From contig NZ_CP011131.1 in assembly GCF_001442805.1 (NCBI RefSeq), forward strand, positions 372,001 through 436,000: a DNA stretch of 64,000 nucleotides, given 5' to 3'. Shown in pieces: positions 24,444 to 32,548 of the stretch. The notes under the pieces were generated by a model. The model worked only from the letters and a program-made list of their open reading frames with translations, was not told the DNA's origin and ran no database searches. The DNA is from Lysobacter gummosus (lineage in GTDB: Bacteria; Pseudomonadota; Gammaproteobacteria; Xanthomonadales; Xanthomonadaceae). Position numbers and translations under genes: made by a program. Position 1 is the first letter of the stretch; each line of letters opens with the position of its first letter.

Positions 24444-25516
24444 TGGCGCTCGCGACGAATCCAGTGCATGCGCATATCGCCGACGCGATCAAGGCGCCCG
24501 ATCTGGTGCGCCTGGGCGAGAACCTGTTCGTCGCCCGTTTCGAAACCATGAAGGTGTACTCGACCCTGGTCGCGGTCGAGCGCCTGCTGGCCAGCGGCCG
24601 TATCCGCGCCGGCGCGACATTGATGGACAGCTCCAGCGGCATCTACGCCTACGCGCTGGCGCTGGCCTGCCACAAGTTCGGGCTGCGCTGCCACATCGTC
24701 GGCTCCAAGACGGTGGACAAGACCTTGATGGTGCAGCTGCGGATTCTCGGCGCGACCATCGAGCAGGTCGAGCCGCAGGCGACCTTGAAGATGGATCAGA
24801 GCCTGCGCGTGGCGCGCATCCGCGAACTGCTCGCGGCCGATCCGGACCTGCACTGGATGCAGCAGTATCACGACGATATCCACTACCACGGCTACCAGCC
24901 GGTCGCCGACCAGATCCGCGACGCGGTCGGCGCCGGGCCGTTGAGCGTGGTCGGCGGCGTCGGCTCGGGATGTTCCACCGGCGGGCTGGCCTGCGCCTTG
25001 CGCGAAGACGATGCGTCGCTGCAACTGATCGGCGTGCAGCCCTTCGGCAGCATGACCTTCGGCTGCGAACACATCGAAGACCCCGGCATCATCATCGCCG
25101 GTATCGGCAGCTCGATTCCGTTCCGCAACGTGCGCCACGATCTGTACGACCAGGTGCACTGGGTCAGCTTCGACTACGGCCTGTCCGGCTCGGTGGCGCT
25201 GCTGCGCGAGCACGCGGTGTTCGCCGGCCTGTCCACCGGCTGCTGCTATCTGGTCGCGCAACGCGAAGCGCGCCTGCATCCCGAGCGCAAGGTGGTCTTC
25301 CTCGCCGCCGACACCGGCCATCGCTACGTCGAAGGCGTGTTCGCCCATTACGAGCAGGCGCTGGACCCGCGCGCGCTGCATCCCACGCCGATCGCGTCGC
25401 TCGACGAACTGGCCTTGCCGTGGTCGGCGATGGCCTGGAATCGCGCCGTCTTCGATCCCACTGCCGACTCCGCCGATACGCGCGCGCCGCTTGGCGCGGC
25501 GGTCGCGGCGCACTGA
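24443..25516 (+). CDS. PLP-dependent beta-replacement enzyme, cysteine-synthase fold
   Basis: 357 residues. The Schiff-base Lys is probably Lys37 in FETMKVYSTL, at the place of the Lys in the PTGSxKxR motif of cysteine synthases. The next motif, which is SGNTG in that family, reads DSSSGIYAYALALA: the Asn that contacts PLP is replaced. The phosphate-binding loop VGGVGSGCSTGGLA is well kept. Related enzymes make cysteine, cystathionine or 2,3-diaminopropionate (SbnA). With a kinase in front, an O-phospho-amino acid is the likely substrate and an unusual beta-substituted amino acid the product; that is inference. A poorly conserved Ala-rich tail of 40 residues follows HRYVEGVFAHYEQ. Confidence 0.85.
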   Translation: MALATNPVHAHIADAIKAPDLVRLGENLFVARFETMKVYSTLVAVERLLASGRIRAGATLMDSSSGIYAYALALACHKFGLRCHIVGSKTVDKTLMVQLRILGATIEQVEPQATLKMDQSLRVARIRELLAADPDLHWMQQYHDDIHYHGYQPVADQIRDAVGAGPLSVVGGVGSGCSTGGLACALREDDASLQLIGVQPFGSMTFGCEHIEDPGIIIAGIGSSIPFRNVRHDLYDQVHWVSFDYGLSGSVALLREHAVFAGLSTGCCYLVAQREARLHPERKVVFLAADTGHRYVEGVFAHYEQALDPRALHPTPIASLDELALPWSAMAWNRAVFDPTADSADTRAPLGAAVAAH

Positions 25517-25541
25517 ACTTCGCACTCCAAAGGACTTCCCC

Positions 25542-26822
25542 ATGGCGCATCTGTTGATGATCGAAAGCTGGGTCGGCGGCACCGGCCGCATCTTCCCGCC
25601 CGCGATCGCCCGGCTCGGGCACCGCTACACCTTCGTCACCCGCAATCGCGGCCATTACCAGGACCCGCGATCGCGCGAGATCCATCCGGTGATCGAACAC
25701 GCCGATCACGTGCTGAGCTTCGACACCAACGATGTTCCGGCGTTGATCGAGTTCCTGCGCGCGCAGCATGCGGTGCTGAAGTTCGACGGCGTGGTGACGA
25801 TCTGCGATTACTACATCGGCACCGTCGCCGAGGTCGCGCAGGCCCTGGATCTGCCGCAGGCGTTCTCGGCCAACGTGGTGATGGAGCGGCGCAAGGATCA
25901 GGTGCGCGAGGCGATCGGACGCGCCGGCCTGCCCAATCCGAAGTTCGCCGTGACCTCCGGCTGGGACGACACCCGCGCGCAGGCGGCGCGGATCGGTTAT
26001 CCGTTGATCGCCAAGCCCACCGATCTGGCGTCCAGCGCCTTCGTGCGGCTGGTGCACGACGAAGAAGAACTGTGCGCCGCCTTCGACGCGCTGGAGCAAT
26101 TCCCGCGCAACTTCCGCGAGCAGGAGCGGGTGCCGCTGCTGTTGCTGGAGGAGTACATGCGCGGCGAAGAGGTCAGCGTCGAGGCCTGCACCTATCGCGG
26201 CCGGACCACGATCATCGGCATCACCGACAAGAGCCTGACCGGGTTTCCGTACTTCATCGAAGACGGGCATATGTTCCCGGCCAAACTCGACGGCGACATC
26301 GCCGCGCAGATCGAAGCGCTGGTGCGCGGCGCCCTGGACGCGGTCGGCCACGATCACGGCATCAGCCACACCGAGGTCAAGTTGACCGTCGACGGCCCGC
26401 GCATCGTCGAAATCAATCCGCGCCCGGGCGGCAACTACATCGCCGAACTGATCCAGCGGGTGACCGGCATCGATCTGCTCGACGCGCAGATCGAACTGGC
26501 CCTGGGCCGCGAACCGGACCTGCGCCGCCGCGACACCGGCGTCGCCAGCGCGGCGATCAAATTCCTGGTGCCGCCGCGCGCCGGCCATGTCGTGGCGATG
26601 GAAGGCGCGCAGACCCTGGACGCCGATCTGAACATCGAACGCTGGAGCATGGCCGCGGTCGCCGGCACCGACGTCGCCGCGCCGATCGACAACGCCTGCT
26701 ACATCGGCCACGTGATCGCCAGCGATGGCGAAGGCCAGCAAGCGCGCGACTACGCCGAGCGCGCACTGGCGCGAGTGACCCTGACCTACGCCGAAGCTCC
26801 CGCCATCTCCAGCGCCGCCTAA
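25542..26822 (+). CDS. ATP-grasp ligase
   Basis: 426 residues from MAHLLMIESWVGGTGRIFPP, with AAAGGA upstream. The N-terminal domain binds the first substrate. The ATP-grasp core follows: MERRKDQVREAIGRAGLPNP, then YPLIAKPTDLASSAFVRLV (ATP-binding Lys), LLLEEYMRGEEVSVEA, and the metal-binding VEINPRPGGNY at residues 289-299. A C-terminal domain of the carbamoyl-phosphate-synthase/BL00235-like type (KFLVPPRAGHVVAMEGAQTL) completes it. Enzymes of this group join a carboxylate, via acyl-phosphate, to an amine, as in dapdiamide, bacilysin and carnosine-type dipeptides. It probably condenses the product of the preceding PLP enzyme with another acid. It is 25 bases after that gene. Confidence 0.9.
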   Translation: MAHLLMIESWVGGTGRIFPPAIARLGHRYTFVTRNRGHYQDPRSREIHPVIEHADHVLSFDTNDVPALIEFLRAQHAVLKFDGVVTICDYYIGTVAEVAQALDLPQAFSANVVMERRKDQVREAIGRAGLPNPKFAVTSGWDDTRAQAARIGYPLIAKPTDLASSAFVRLVHDEEELCAAFDALEQFPRNFREQERVPLLLLEEYMRGEEVSVEACTYRGRTTIIGITDKSLTGFPYFIEDGHMFPAKLDGDIAAQIEALVRGALDAVGHDHGISHTEVKLTVDGPRIVEINPRPGGNYIAELIQRVTGIDLLDAQIELALGREPDLRRRDTGVASAAIKFLVPPRAGHVVAMEGAQTLDADLNIERWSMAAVAGTDVAAPIDNACYIGHVIASDGEGQQARDYAERALARVTLTYAEAPAISSAA

Positions 26823-26842
26823 CCCTCCAGTCCCCGCAATGC

Positions 26843-26879
26843 ATTCCCCCCTTTGAAAAAGGGGGCGAGGGGGGATTCG
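26843..26879. repeat. CCCCCTTT...AAAGGGGG palindromic repeat (family C)
   Basis: The stem CCCCCTTT / AAAGGGGG, plus an outer ATTCCCCCC / GGGGGGATT, makes a strong hairpin in the 104 bases between the ATP-grasp and DUF364 genes. It matches a well-known proteobacterial dispersed repeat whose translation reads PPSPPFSKGG. It has no T-run and splits an otherwise tight operon; it may lower expression of the last two genes. Confidence 0.75.
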
Positions 26880-26926
26880 CTCTTGTTCTTGCTCCTCCCG
26901 GCACCACACCCACCGAGACCCACGCC

Positions 26927-27766
26927 ATGCCCTCCACCCCCCTGACCAGCGTCGCCGACCTCACCGCCGCCGTCCTCCGCGGCGACTACGGCCCCGATCC
27001 CGAGAGCCTGCACGCCGTCGGCGCCTTCTGGGTCCGGCAAAGCACCCAGTTCCCCGGCACCGACACCAAGTACCGCAATTACTACCTGGTGCTGCGGGTG
27101 GAGTCGGGCTTCGGCGGCTGCTGCGTGGAGCGCGACCAACTCGACTCGGTGATCGCGGAAGAACTCTCCGGCAGCAGCGTCGCCCAGCTGCTGCGCGACG
27201 AACGCACGCCGGTGCGCATCGCCGCGCTCGACGCCTACCTGTCGCTGACCCGCCCGCACCGCGAAGCCGAGCAGGCGCAGGTGTTCATGCTCCCGCACGG
27301 CACCCCGCTGCAGCGCGCGAAGGCACGCGATCAGGCCATCGCCGGCTTGCTGGACATCGCTCCGGGCATGCGCGTGGGCCTGATCGGCGTGGTCAATCCG
27401 CTGGTGGATGCCATCCGCGCGCGCGGCGGCATCTGCCTGCCCTGCGACTTCAACATGCAGCGCACGGCCGACGGCACCGAGGTCGCGCGAGACATGGCGC
27501 CGGTGTTGGCCCAGGCCGATCTGGTCATCGCCACCGGCATGACCCTGAGCAACGGCTCGTTCGACGAAATCCTCGCCGCGGTGCGCCTGCGCGACATTCC
27601 GCTGATCGTCTACGCGCAGACCGGCAGCGCGATCGTGCCGCAGTTCCTGGGCCACGGCGTGGCCGCGGTGTCGGCCGAACCGTTTCCGTTCTCGCAGTTC
27701 AGCGCCGACCCGACGCCGATCCATCTGTATCGCGATGCCGGCGCCGATGCGCGCGCGGCGGCCTGA
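26927..27766 (+). CDS. DUF364 protein (putative heavy-metal chelation family)
   Basis: 279 residues from MPSTPLTSVADLTAAVLRGD. The C-terminal half is the Rossmann-like DUF364 domain: MRVGLIGVVNPLVDAIRARG, LAQADLVIATGMTLSNGSFD (with TGMTLSNG at residues 203-210), then IVYAQTGSAIVPQFLGHGV. The N-terminal half corresponds to the companion domain of the family and contains paired Cys in GFGGCCVERDQ, with another pair around ICLPCDFN. Pfam labels the family putative heavy-metal chelation, on structural grounds only. Next to siderophore-type receptors this supports a metal-binding product or a metal-dependent step. It lies 9 bases before the MFS gene. Confidence 0.82.
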   Translation: MPSTPLTSVADLTAAVLRGDYGPDPESLHAVGAFWVRQSTQFPGTDTKYRNYYLVLRVESGFGGCCVERDQLDSVIAEELSGSSVAQLLRDERTPVRIAALDAYLSLTRPHREAEQAQVFMLPHGTPLQRAKARDQAIAGLLDIAPGMRVGLIGVVNPLVDAIRARGGICLPCDFNMQRTADGTEVARDMAPVLAQADLVIATGMTLSNGSFDEILAAVRLRDIPLIVYAQTGSAIVPQFLGHGVAAVSAEPFPFSQFSADPTPIHLYRDAGADARAAA

Positions 27767-27775
27767 GCCGAGCCG

Positions 27776-29008
27776 ATGTCGATCGAGCAGGCGAACACAA
27801 GCACGCACCTGAGCGAGGCCGCGCGCCGGCGCGGGCTCAACGGCTTGCTGGTCTACACCTTCTTCATGGTGACCGGCTTCGCCATGCTGATGCCGCTGGT
27901 CGCGGTGCATTACGTCAACGATGTCGGCCTGGCCGCGGCCGCGGTCGGCCTGGCGCTGGCGGTGCGGCAGTTGACCCAGCAAGGTCTGGCCTTGCTCGGC
28001 GGCGTGCTTTCGGATCGCTATGGCGCGCGGCGGATGATCTGCCTGGGCGTGCTGCTGCGCGCGGCCGGTTTCGCCAGCCTCGCCTTCGCTGCCGATCTGC
28101 CTTTGCTGCTGGCGGCGATGGTGTTGTCGGCGCTGGGCGGGGCGATGTTCGAAGCGCCGTATCAGGCCTCGATCGCCGCGCTCACCGACGAACGCAGCCG
28201 GCCGCGTTACTACGCGATCAGCAACTGGGTCAGCGGCGTGGCCACGACCCTGGGCCCGCTGCTCGGCGTGGCCCTGCTGCATTTCGATTTCCGCATCGTG
28301 TGCCTGACCGCGGCGGCGTGCTTCGCGCTGAACTTCCTGATCGCGCTGCGCCTGCTGCCGCAGGTCGAGATGCCGCCGCAACCGCCGCCGCTGCGCCACG
28401 GCCTGGACCTGGTGCGCGGCAATCGGCCGTTTATCCGTCTGGTCGCGTTGATGATGCTGTACTGGTTCGTCGCCGTGCAGATCAACATCAGTTTCCCGCT
28501 GTTGGCGCAGCGCCTGACCGGCAGCGTCGATAGCGTCGGCGCGATGTTCGCGCTCAGCGCCGGCCTCACGGTGGCCTTGCAGTACGGTCTGGTGCGCTGG
28601 CTGGAAAAACGCCTGAGCAGCGCGCAGGTGCTGGTGCTGGGCGTGACGGTGATGTCGCTGGCCGCGGGCGCGATCGGTTTCGTCGCGGATTTCGCCGGCT
28701 TCCTGGTCTGCGTCGCGGGTTTCTCGATCGGCGCGCTGATGACCCGACCGACGCAACAGACCTTGATCGCCGGTCTCGCCGATCCGCGCGCGCTCGGCAC
28801 TTTTCTCGGCGTGAGCTCGTTAAGCCTCGCCGTCGGCGGCGGCATCGGCAACGTCGCCGGCGGCTGGTTGATCGATCTGTCGGCGGCGCGGCAATGGCCG
28901 TGGCTGCCGTGGTCGGTGTTCTGCCTCGTCGGCCTGCTCAGCGCCGCCGGCCTGCACTGGACGACCCGCGTGCGCGGGCGCATCGAGGCCGCCGCCGCGC
29001 ACTCCTGA
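27776..29008 (+). CDS. MFS exporter
   Basis: 410 residues with about 12 membrane helices. The cytoplasmic loop between helices 2 and 3 carries the MFS motif A in a usual form (LLGGVLSDRYGARRMICLG). The second half repeats the plan (FALSAGLTVALQYGLVRWLE). It is closest in appearance to drug and sugar exporters of the MdtG/DHA1 type, and closely related MFS proteins export siderophores and dipeptide antibiotics. As the last gene of the unit, before a strong terminator, it most likely exports the compound made by the four preceding enzymes. Confidence 0.9.
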   Translation: MSIEQANTSTHLSEAARRRGLNGLLVYTFFMVTGFAMLMPLVAVHYVNDVGLAAAAVGLALAVRQLTQQGLALLGGVLSDRYGARRMICLGVLLRAAGFASLAFAADLPLLLAAMVLSALGGAMFEAPYQASIAALTDERSRPRYYAISNWVSGVATTLGPLLGVALLHFDFRIVCLTAAACFALNFLIALRLLPQVEMPPQPPPLRHGLDLVRGNRPFIRLVALMMLYWFVAVQINISFPLLAQRLTGSVDSVGAMFALSAGLTVALQYGLVRWLEKRLSSAQVLVLGVTVMSLAAGAIGFVADFAGFLVCVAGFSIGALMTRPTQQTLIAGLADPRALGTFLGVSSLSLAVGGGIGNVAGGWLIDLSAARQWPWLPWSVFCLVGLLSAAGLHWTTRVRGRIEAAAAHS

Positions 29009-29031
29009 TCCTTTCCCCGTTGCTTTAGTTG

Positions 29032-29069
29032 CCCTCTCCTGGACTCCGGCAAGGGAGAGGGTTTTTTTT
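29032..29069 (+). terminator. Rho-independent terminator ending the metallophore-like operon
   Basis: The stem CCCTCTCC / GGAGAGGG-type pairing is followed by eight T at 29062-29069. It lies 23 bases after the MFS stop codon and is the only clear terminator between 15.4 and 29.1 kb on this strand. Confidence 0.88.
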
Positions 29070-29127
29070 GAGCCCATTTACTTCGAAAGTCCGAAGATCC
29101 AGCGCCTTTAGCGGGATTCTTCCCGAA

Positions 29128-29155
29128 CGTCATTCCCGCCTTCGCGGGAATGACG
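29128..29155. repeat. dRS3-like palindromic repeat (family B)
   Basis: Perfect 12-bp arms, CGTCATTCCCGC and GCGGGAATGACG, with a CTTC loop. The core is exactly ATTCCC-N8-GGGAAT. It lies between convergent genes, as does the copy at 1026. Confidence 0.85.
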
Positions 29156-29201
29156 AGCAAAAGCGAAAGTCATCAAACCCGAAGCCATCGCGCCGCCGAA
29201 C

Positions 29202-30119
29202 CTACTGCGGAATCGCCGGCAACTCATCGCAGCACTGCTTGAGGAACTCGCGCAGGCGTTGCACAGGCGGGCTCAGCAGGCGGCGGTCGGGGCAGACCAG
29301 GTTCAAGGGCGCGTCTTCGCCGCGCCAGTCGCGGCACAGCACCTGCAACCGGCCGCTGAGCACTTCCTGCGAAACGTCGATCCAGGACTTGTACGCGATG
29401 CCATGCCCGGCCAGCGCCCATTGCTTGACCGCGTGGCCGTCGTCGGCGACGCGGTCGCCCTGCACGCGGATGGTGCGATCGTCCTCGCCGCGGCGCAGGC
29501 GCCAGCGCTCGTGGATTTCGCCGCGGATCATCTGCCGCAGGCAATTGTGTTCGACCAGCCGATCCGGATGCTCCGGCGCGCCGTGGCGCGCGAGGTACTG
29601 CGGCGAGGCGCACAGCACGCGGCGGTTGTCCGGGCGCAGCGGCAGCGCGATCAGGCTGGAATCCGGCGGCGGCCCGTAGCGCAGCGCGACATCCACCGGC
29701 TGCCGGTAGACGTCGGCGAAATAGTCCGACAGGTTCGCGCGCAACTGCACATGCGGGTGTTCGGCGATGAAGCGGTCCAGCCACGGCAGAATCAGGCTGC
29801 GGCCCAGGTCGGACGGCATCGACAACTGCAGTTGGCCGCGCAGCTGCGCCTGATCGCCGTGCAGCGCCTGTTCGGCGTCGTCGATGGCGCGCAGCGCCTC
29901 GCGCGCATGGGCCAGGAATCGTTCGCCCTCCAGGGTCAGGCGCAGGCTGCGGGTGGAGCGCACGAACAACTGCGTGTGCAGTTCCGCCTCCAGCCGCTTG
30001 ATCGTGGCGCTGGCCGCGGCCGGACTGATGTCCAGCGCCCTCGCCGCGGCCGACAGGCTGCCGGCGTCGGCCGCGCGCACGAACACGGTGAGGTCGGCGA
30101 AGGCCTTCATTTTCAACAT
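29202..30119 (-). CDS. LysR-family transcriptional regulator
   Basis: 305 residues from MLKMKAFADLTVFVRAADAG; an ATG three codons later is possible, and the frame runs back to 30452 without family similarity. The winged helix-turn-helix is SLSAAARALDISPAAASATI followed by KRLEAELHTQLFVRSTRSLR. The rest is the usual effector-binding domain (GDQAQLRGQLQLSMPSDLGR). It is close to the DsdC/YafC-like group common in these bacteria. It is divergent from the VOC-fold gene at 30207 with 87 bases between, the standard LysR arrangement, so that gene is its probable target. Confidence 0.9.
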   Translation of the reverse strand: MLKMKAFADLTVFVRAADAGSLSAAARALDISPAAASATIKRLEAELHTQLFVRSTRSLRLTLEGERFLAHAREALRAIDDAEQALHGDQAQLRGQLQLSMPSDLGRSLILPWLDRFIAEHPHVQLRANLSDYFADVYRQPVDVALRYGPPPDSSLIALPLRPDNRRVLCASPQYLARHGAPEHPDRLVEHNCLRQMIRGEIHERWRLRRGEDDRTIRVQGDRVADDGHAVKQWALAGHGIAYKSWIDVSQEVLSGRLQVLCRDWRGEDAPLNLVCPDRRLLSPPVQRLREFLKQCCDELPAIPQ

Positions 30120-30206
30120 CCGGGCGAAACAGAACCGGCTTATGCCGGGTTTTTCCGGGCCGCGCAAGCGCCCAGGCTGTGTCCATCGCCTCGCTGGAAC
30201 CGTCTC

Positions 30207-30611
30207 ATGGCCACCGTCATCGCTCATACCGCCGATTGCGCCGTGTCGCCGATGTGGCATTTCGATCACCTCAATCTGCAGGGGCCACCAGATTCGACGG
30301 TGACGCGCCTGTTCGGCGAGGTGATGGGACTGCGGCCGGGCTATCGACCGCCGTTTCGGTTTCCGGGCCAATGGCTGTATCGCGGCGATGAGGCCTGGCT
30401 GCATCTGGTACAGCCGCCCGGCACGCGGGAAGGCCAACTGCGATTGGGCCACATCGCCTTTCGCACCGATGAGCCCGCCGCCTGCGTGCTCGACCGGCTG
30501 CGCGCCGCCGAACTGGCGTTCGAGATCGAGGTCGTGCCCGAAACCGGCTGCGTGCAGTTCTTCGTGACGCTGCCCGGCGGCTTGGTGATCGAACTCGATG
30601 CGCCGGCCTAG
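30207..30611 (+). CDS. VOC-family (glyoxalase/dioxygenase fold) protein
   Basis: 134 residues with the vicinal-oxygen-chelate fold. Metal ligands are probably His18 or His21 in MWHFDHLNLQ, a mid-chain His in RLGHIAFRTDEP, and the C-terminal Glu in GGLVIELDAPA. That set of ligands fits a metalloenzyme such as a small isomerase, epimerase or dioxygenase. The exact reaction cannot be named. It is divergent from a LysR regulator that probably controls it and is followed 71 bases later by a secreted royal-jelly-family protein. Confidence 0.82.
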   Translation: MATVIAHTADCAVSPMWHFDHLNLQGPPDSTVTRLFGEVMGLRPGYRPPFRFPGQWLYRGDEAWLHLVQPPGTREGQLRLGHIAFRTDEPAACVLDRLRAAELAFEIEVVPETGCVQFFVTLPGGLVIELDAPA

Positions 30612-30682
30612 TTCACCCAGGCCGGCGTCGCCGGCCTATCCGATTCGCACTTCTCTCTCCCTCTCACAGGATTCACATCGCA

Positions 30683-31759
30683 ATGAAAACTCCGACTGTG
30701 TTGTCGCTCGCCGCCGCGCTGTCGTGGGCGTGCGCAACGTTCTCCGCGCATGCCGCCGATTCTTCCATCCTTGCCGGCACGCAACCGAATCTGGAAGTGG
30801 TCGCCGCCTCCGACATGCGTCCGGGCAATGTCGCCGTCTCGGCCAAGGGGCGCGTGTTCGCCACCTTCCACGCACTGGGCAATCCGAAGATCCAGCTCGG
30901 CGAGGTCAAGGACGGCCGCATCGTGCCGTATCCGAATCTGGCCTTGCAGAAGAACGGCGCTGCGCCCACGGATGCGACCTTCGACGCCATGCTCGGCCTG
31001 AGCGTGGACCGGCGCGACCGGCTGTGGGTGATCGACATGGGCCTCAACCTCGGCAAGACCCGCTTGTGGGCCTTCGATCTGCGCAAGAACGCGGTGATCG
31101 AGAAGATCGAGTTGCCCATCGATGTCGCGCCCAAGGGCAGCTTCTTGCAGGACTTCGTCATCGACGAAAAGCGCGGCTGGGCCTATCTGGCCGACATCGC
31201 CAATCCGGGCATCGTCGCGCTGAACCTGAAGACCGGAAAAGCGCGCCGCTTCGGCGCCCATGCCTCGCTGCAGGCGCAGGACATCGACATGGTGATCGAC
31301 GGCCGCGTGGTCCAGTTCAACGGCAAGCCGGCGCGCGTGGCGATCGATCCGATCACCTTGTCGGCCGATCGCGACACCCTGTACTTCGGCGCGATGAACG
31401 GCACCACCTGGTACCAGCTGCCGACGCGGCTGCTGCGCGAGGGCGCCGACGACGCCGCCATCGGCGCGGCGATCAAGCCCGCCGGCAAGAAGCCGATCAG
31501 CGACGGCGCCCTGACCGACGCGGCCGGCGCGCATTACTTCACCGACGTGCAGGCGCATGCGATCGTCCGCATCGACCGCGACGGATCCGAGCATTCGCTG
31601 ATTCGTGACCCGCGCCTGCAATGGCCGGACAACATCAGCTTCGGCCCGCGCGGCTGGATCTATGTCTCGGCCAACCAGCTCGACACCACGCCGAGCTTTA
31701 CCGGCGGTGCGGACAAGGGCAAGCCGCCGTATTACCTGTATCGGTTCATGCCTCGTTGA
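30683..31759 (+). CDS. Secreted major-royal-jelly/yellow-family protein
   Basis: 358 residues with a signal peptide (MKTPTVLSLAAALSWACATF, cleavage near SAHAAD). A six-bladed beta-propeller of the MRJP/yellow type follows, with repeated blade motifs: DRLWVIDMGLNLGKTRLWAF, GWAYLADIANPGIVALNL, DTLYFGAMNGTTWYQLPT, and WPDNISFGPRGWIYVSANQL. Bacterial members are thought to be lactonase-like or ligand-binding proteins of the periplasm; the activity is not established. It ends at a clear terminator. It may be co-transcribed with the VOC gene. Confidence 0.85.
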   Translation: MKTPTVLSLAAALSWACATFSAHAADSSILAGTQPNLEVVAASDMRPGNVAVSAKGRVFATFHALGNPKIQLGEVKDGRIVPYPNLALQKNGAAPTDATFDAMLGLSVDRRDRLWVIDMGLNLGKTRLWAFDLRKNAVIEKIELPIDVAPKGSFLQDFVIDEKRGWAYLADIANPGIVALNLKTGKARRFGAHASLQAQDIDMVIDGRVVQFNGKPARVAIDPITLSADRDTLYFGAMNGTTWYQLPTRLLREGADDAAIGAAIKPAGKKPISDGALTDAAGAHYFTDVQAHAIVRIDRDGSEHSLIRDPRLQWPDNISFGPRGWIYVSANQLDTTPSFTGGADKGKPPYYLYRFMPR

Positions 31760-31805
31760 GGCGAGGATTCAGCGCCGAGCAATCAGCGCACTCGATACAC
31801 CGCTT

Positions 31806-31844
31806 CGCCCTCTCCGTAATCCCGTAAGGCAGAGGGCGCTTTTT
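31806..31844 (+). terminator. Rho-independent terminator after the royal-jelly-family gene
   Basis: The 8-bp stem CGCCCTCT / AGAGGGCG with a 17-base loop is followed by CTTTTT. It lies 47 bases after the stop codon. Confidence 0.85.
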
Positions 31845-31872
31845 CCGCGTGTTTACGGCGATGGCGCAGCCA

Positions 31873-32352
31873 TCATTCCCCACCCGCAAACCCGAACTGC
31901 CGCCACGCTTCGAACACCACCACCGCGACGGTGTTGGACAGATTCAGGCTGCGATTGTCCGGGCGCATCGGCAGGCGCAGGCGTTGTTCGGGCGGGATCG
32001 ACTCCAGCACCTCCTGCGGCAGGCCGCGGGTTTCCGGGCCGAACACGAACGCGTCGCCGGCGGCGTAATGCGGGGTGTCGAAGCGGGTGCGGCTGCGCGT
32101 GCTCAGGGCGAACAGGCGCGGCGCGGCGCCTTGCGCTTCGCCGATCGCGGCCAGCGCCGCGTCCAGGCTGTCGTGCACGCGCAGGCTGGCGTACTCGTGA
32201 TAGTCCAGGCCGGCGCGCTTGAGCTGTTTGTCTTCCAGGGTGAAACCCAGCGGCGCGATCAGGTGCAGGCTGGCGCCGGTGTTCGCGCACAGGCGGATCA
32301 CGTTGCCGGTGTTGGGCGGAATCTCGGGCTGGTAGAGGATGACGTTGAACAT
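31873..32352 (-). CDS. trmL: tRNA (cytidine/uridine-2'-O-)-methyltransferase TrmL
   Basis: TrmL methylates the 2'-OH of the wobble nucleotide 34 in two tRNA-Leu species. The 159-residue protein has the normal length of this minimal SPOUT enzyme. It begins MFNVILYQPEIPPNTGNVIR and contains LHLIAPLGFTL, FVFGPETRGLPQEVL (part of the knotted SAM site), and the C-terminal RSLNLSNTVAVVVFEAWRQ. The ATG at 32350-32352 was chosen over one 14 codons upstream by homology. It is cytosolic and convergent with the royal-jelly gene. Confidence 0.95.
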   Translation of the reverse strand: MFNVILYQPEIPPNTGNVIRLCANTGASLHLIAPLGFTLEDKQLKRAGLDYHEYASLRVHDSLDAALAAIGEAQGAAPRLFALSTRSRTRFDTPHYAAGDAFVFGPETRGLPQEVLESIPPEQRLRLPMRPDNRSLNLSNTVAVVVFEAWRQFGFAGGE

Positions 32353-32548
32353 GCGCGCATTATGCGGCTTGGCCGCGGCGCGGTCCCCGCGCACGCGCTC
32401 GGGCCCGATGCCGGCGCCGCGCCCGGGCGCCGGGAACGCAAAAGCGCCCGGCCTCCCCCTGTGACCGCCGGCCCATGCCCGTCGCGGCGGCGGCGCCTAA
32501 GATGGCCGCTTTGGTCCGTCCGCGGACGCCTTACCAGCCGGAGTTGTC

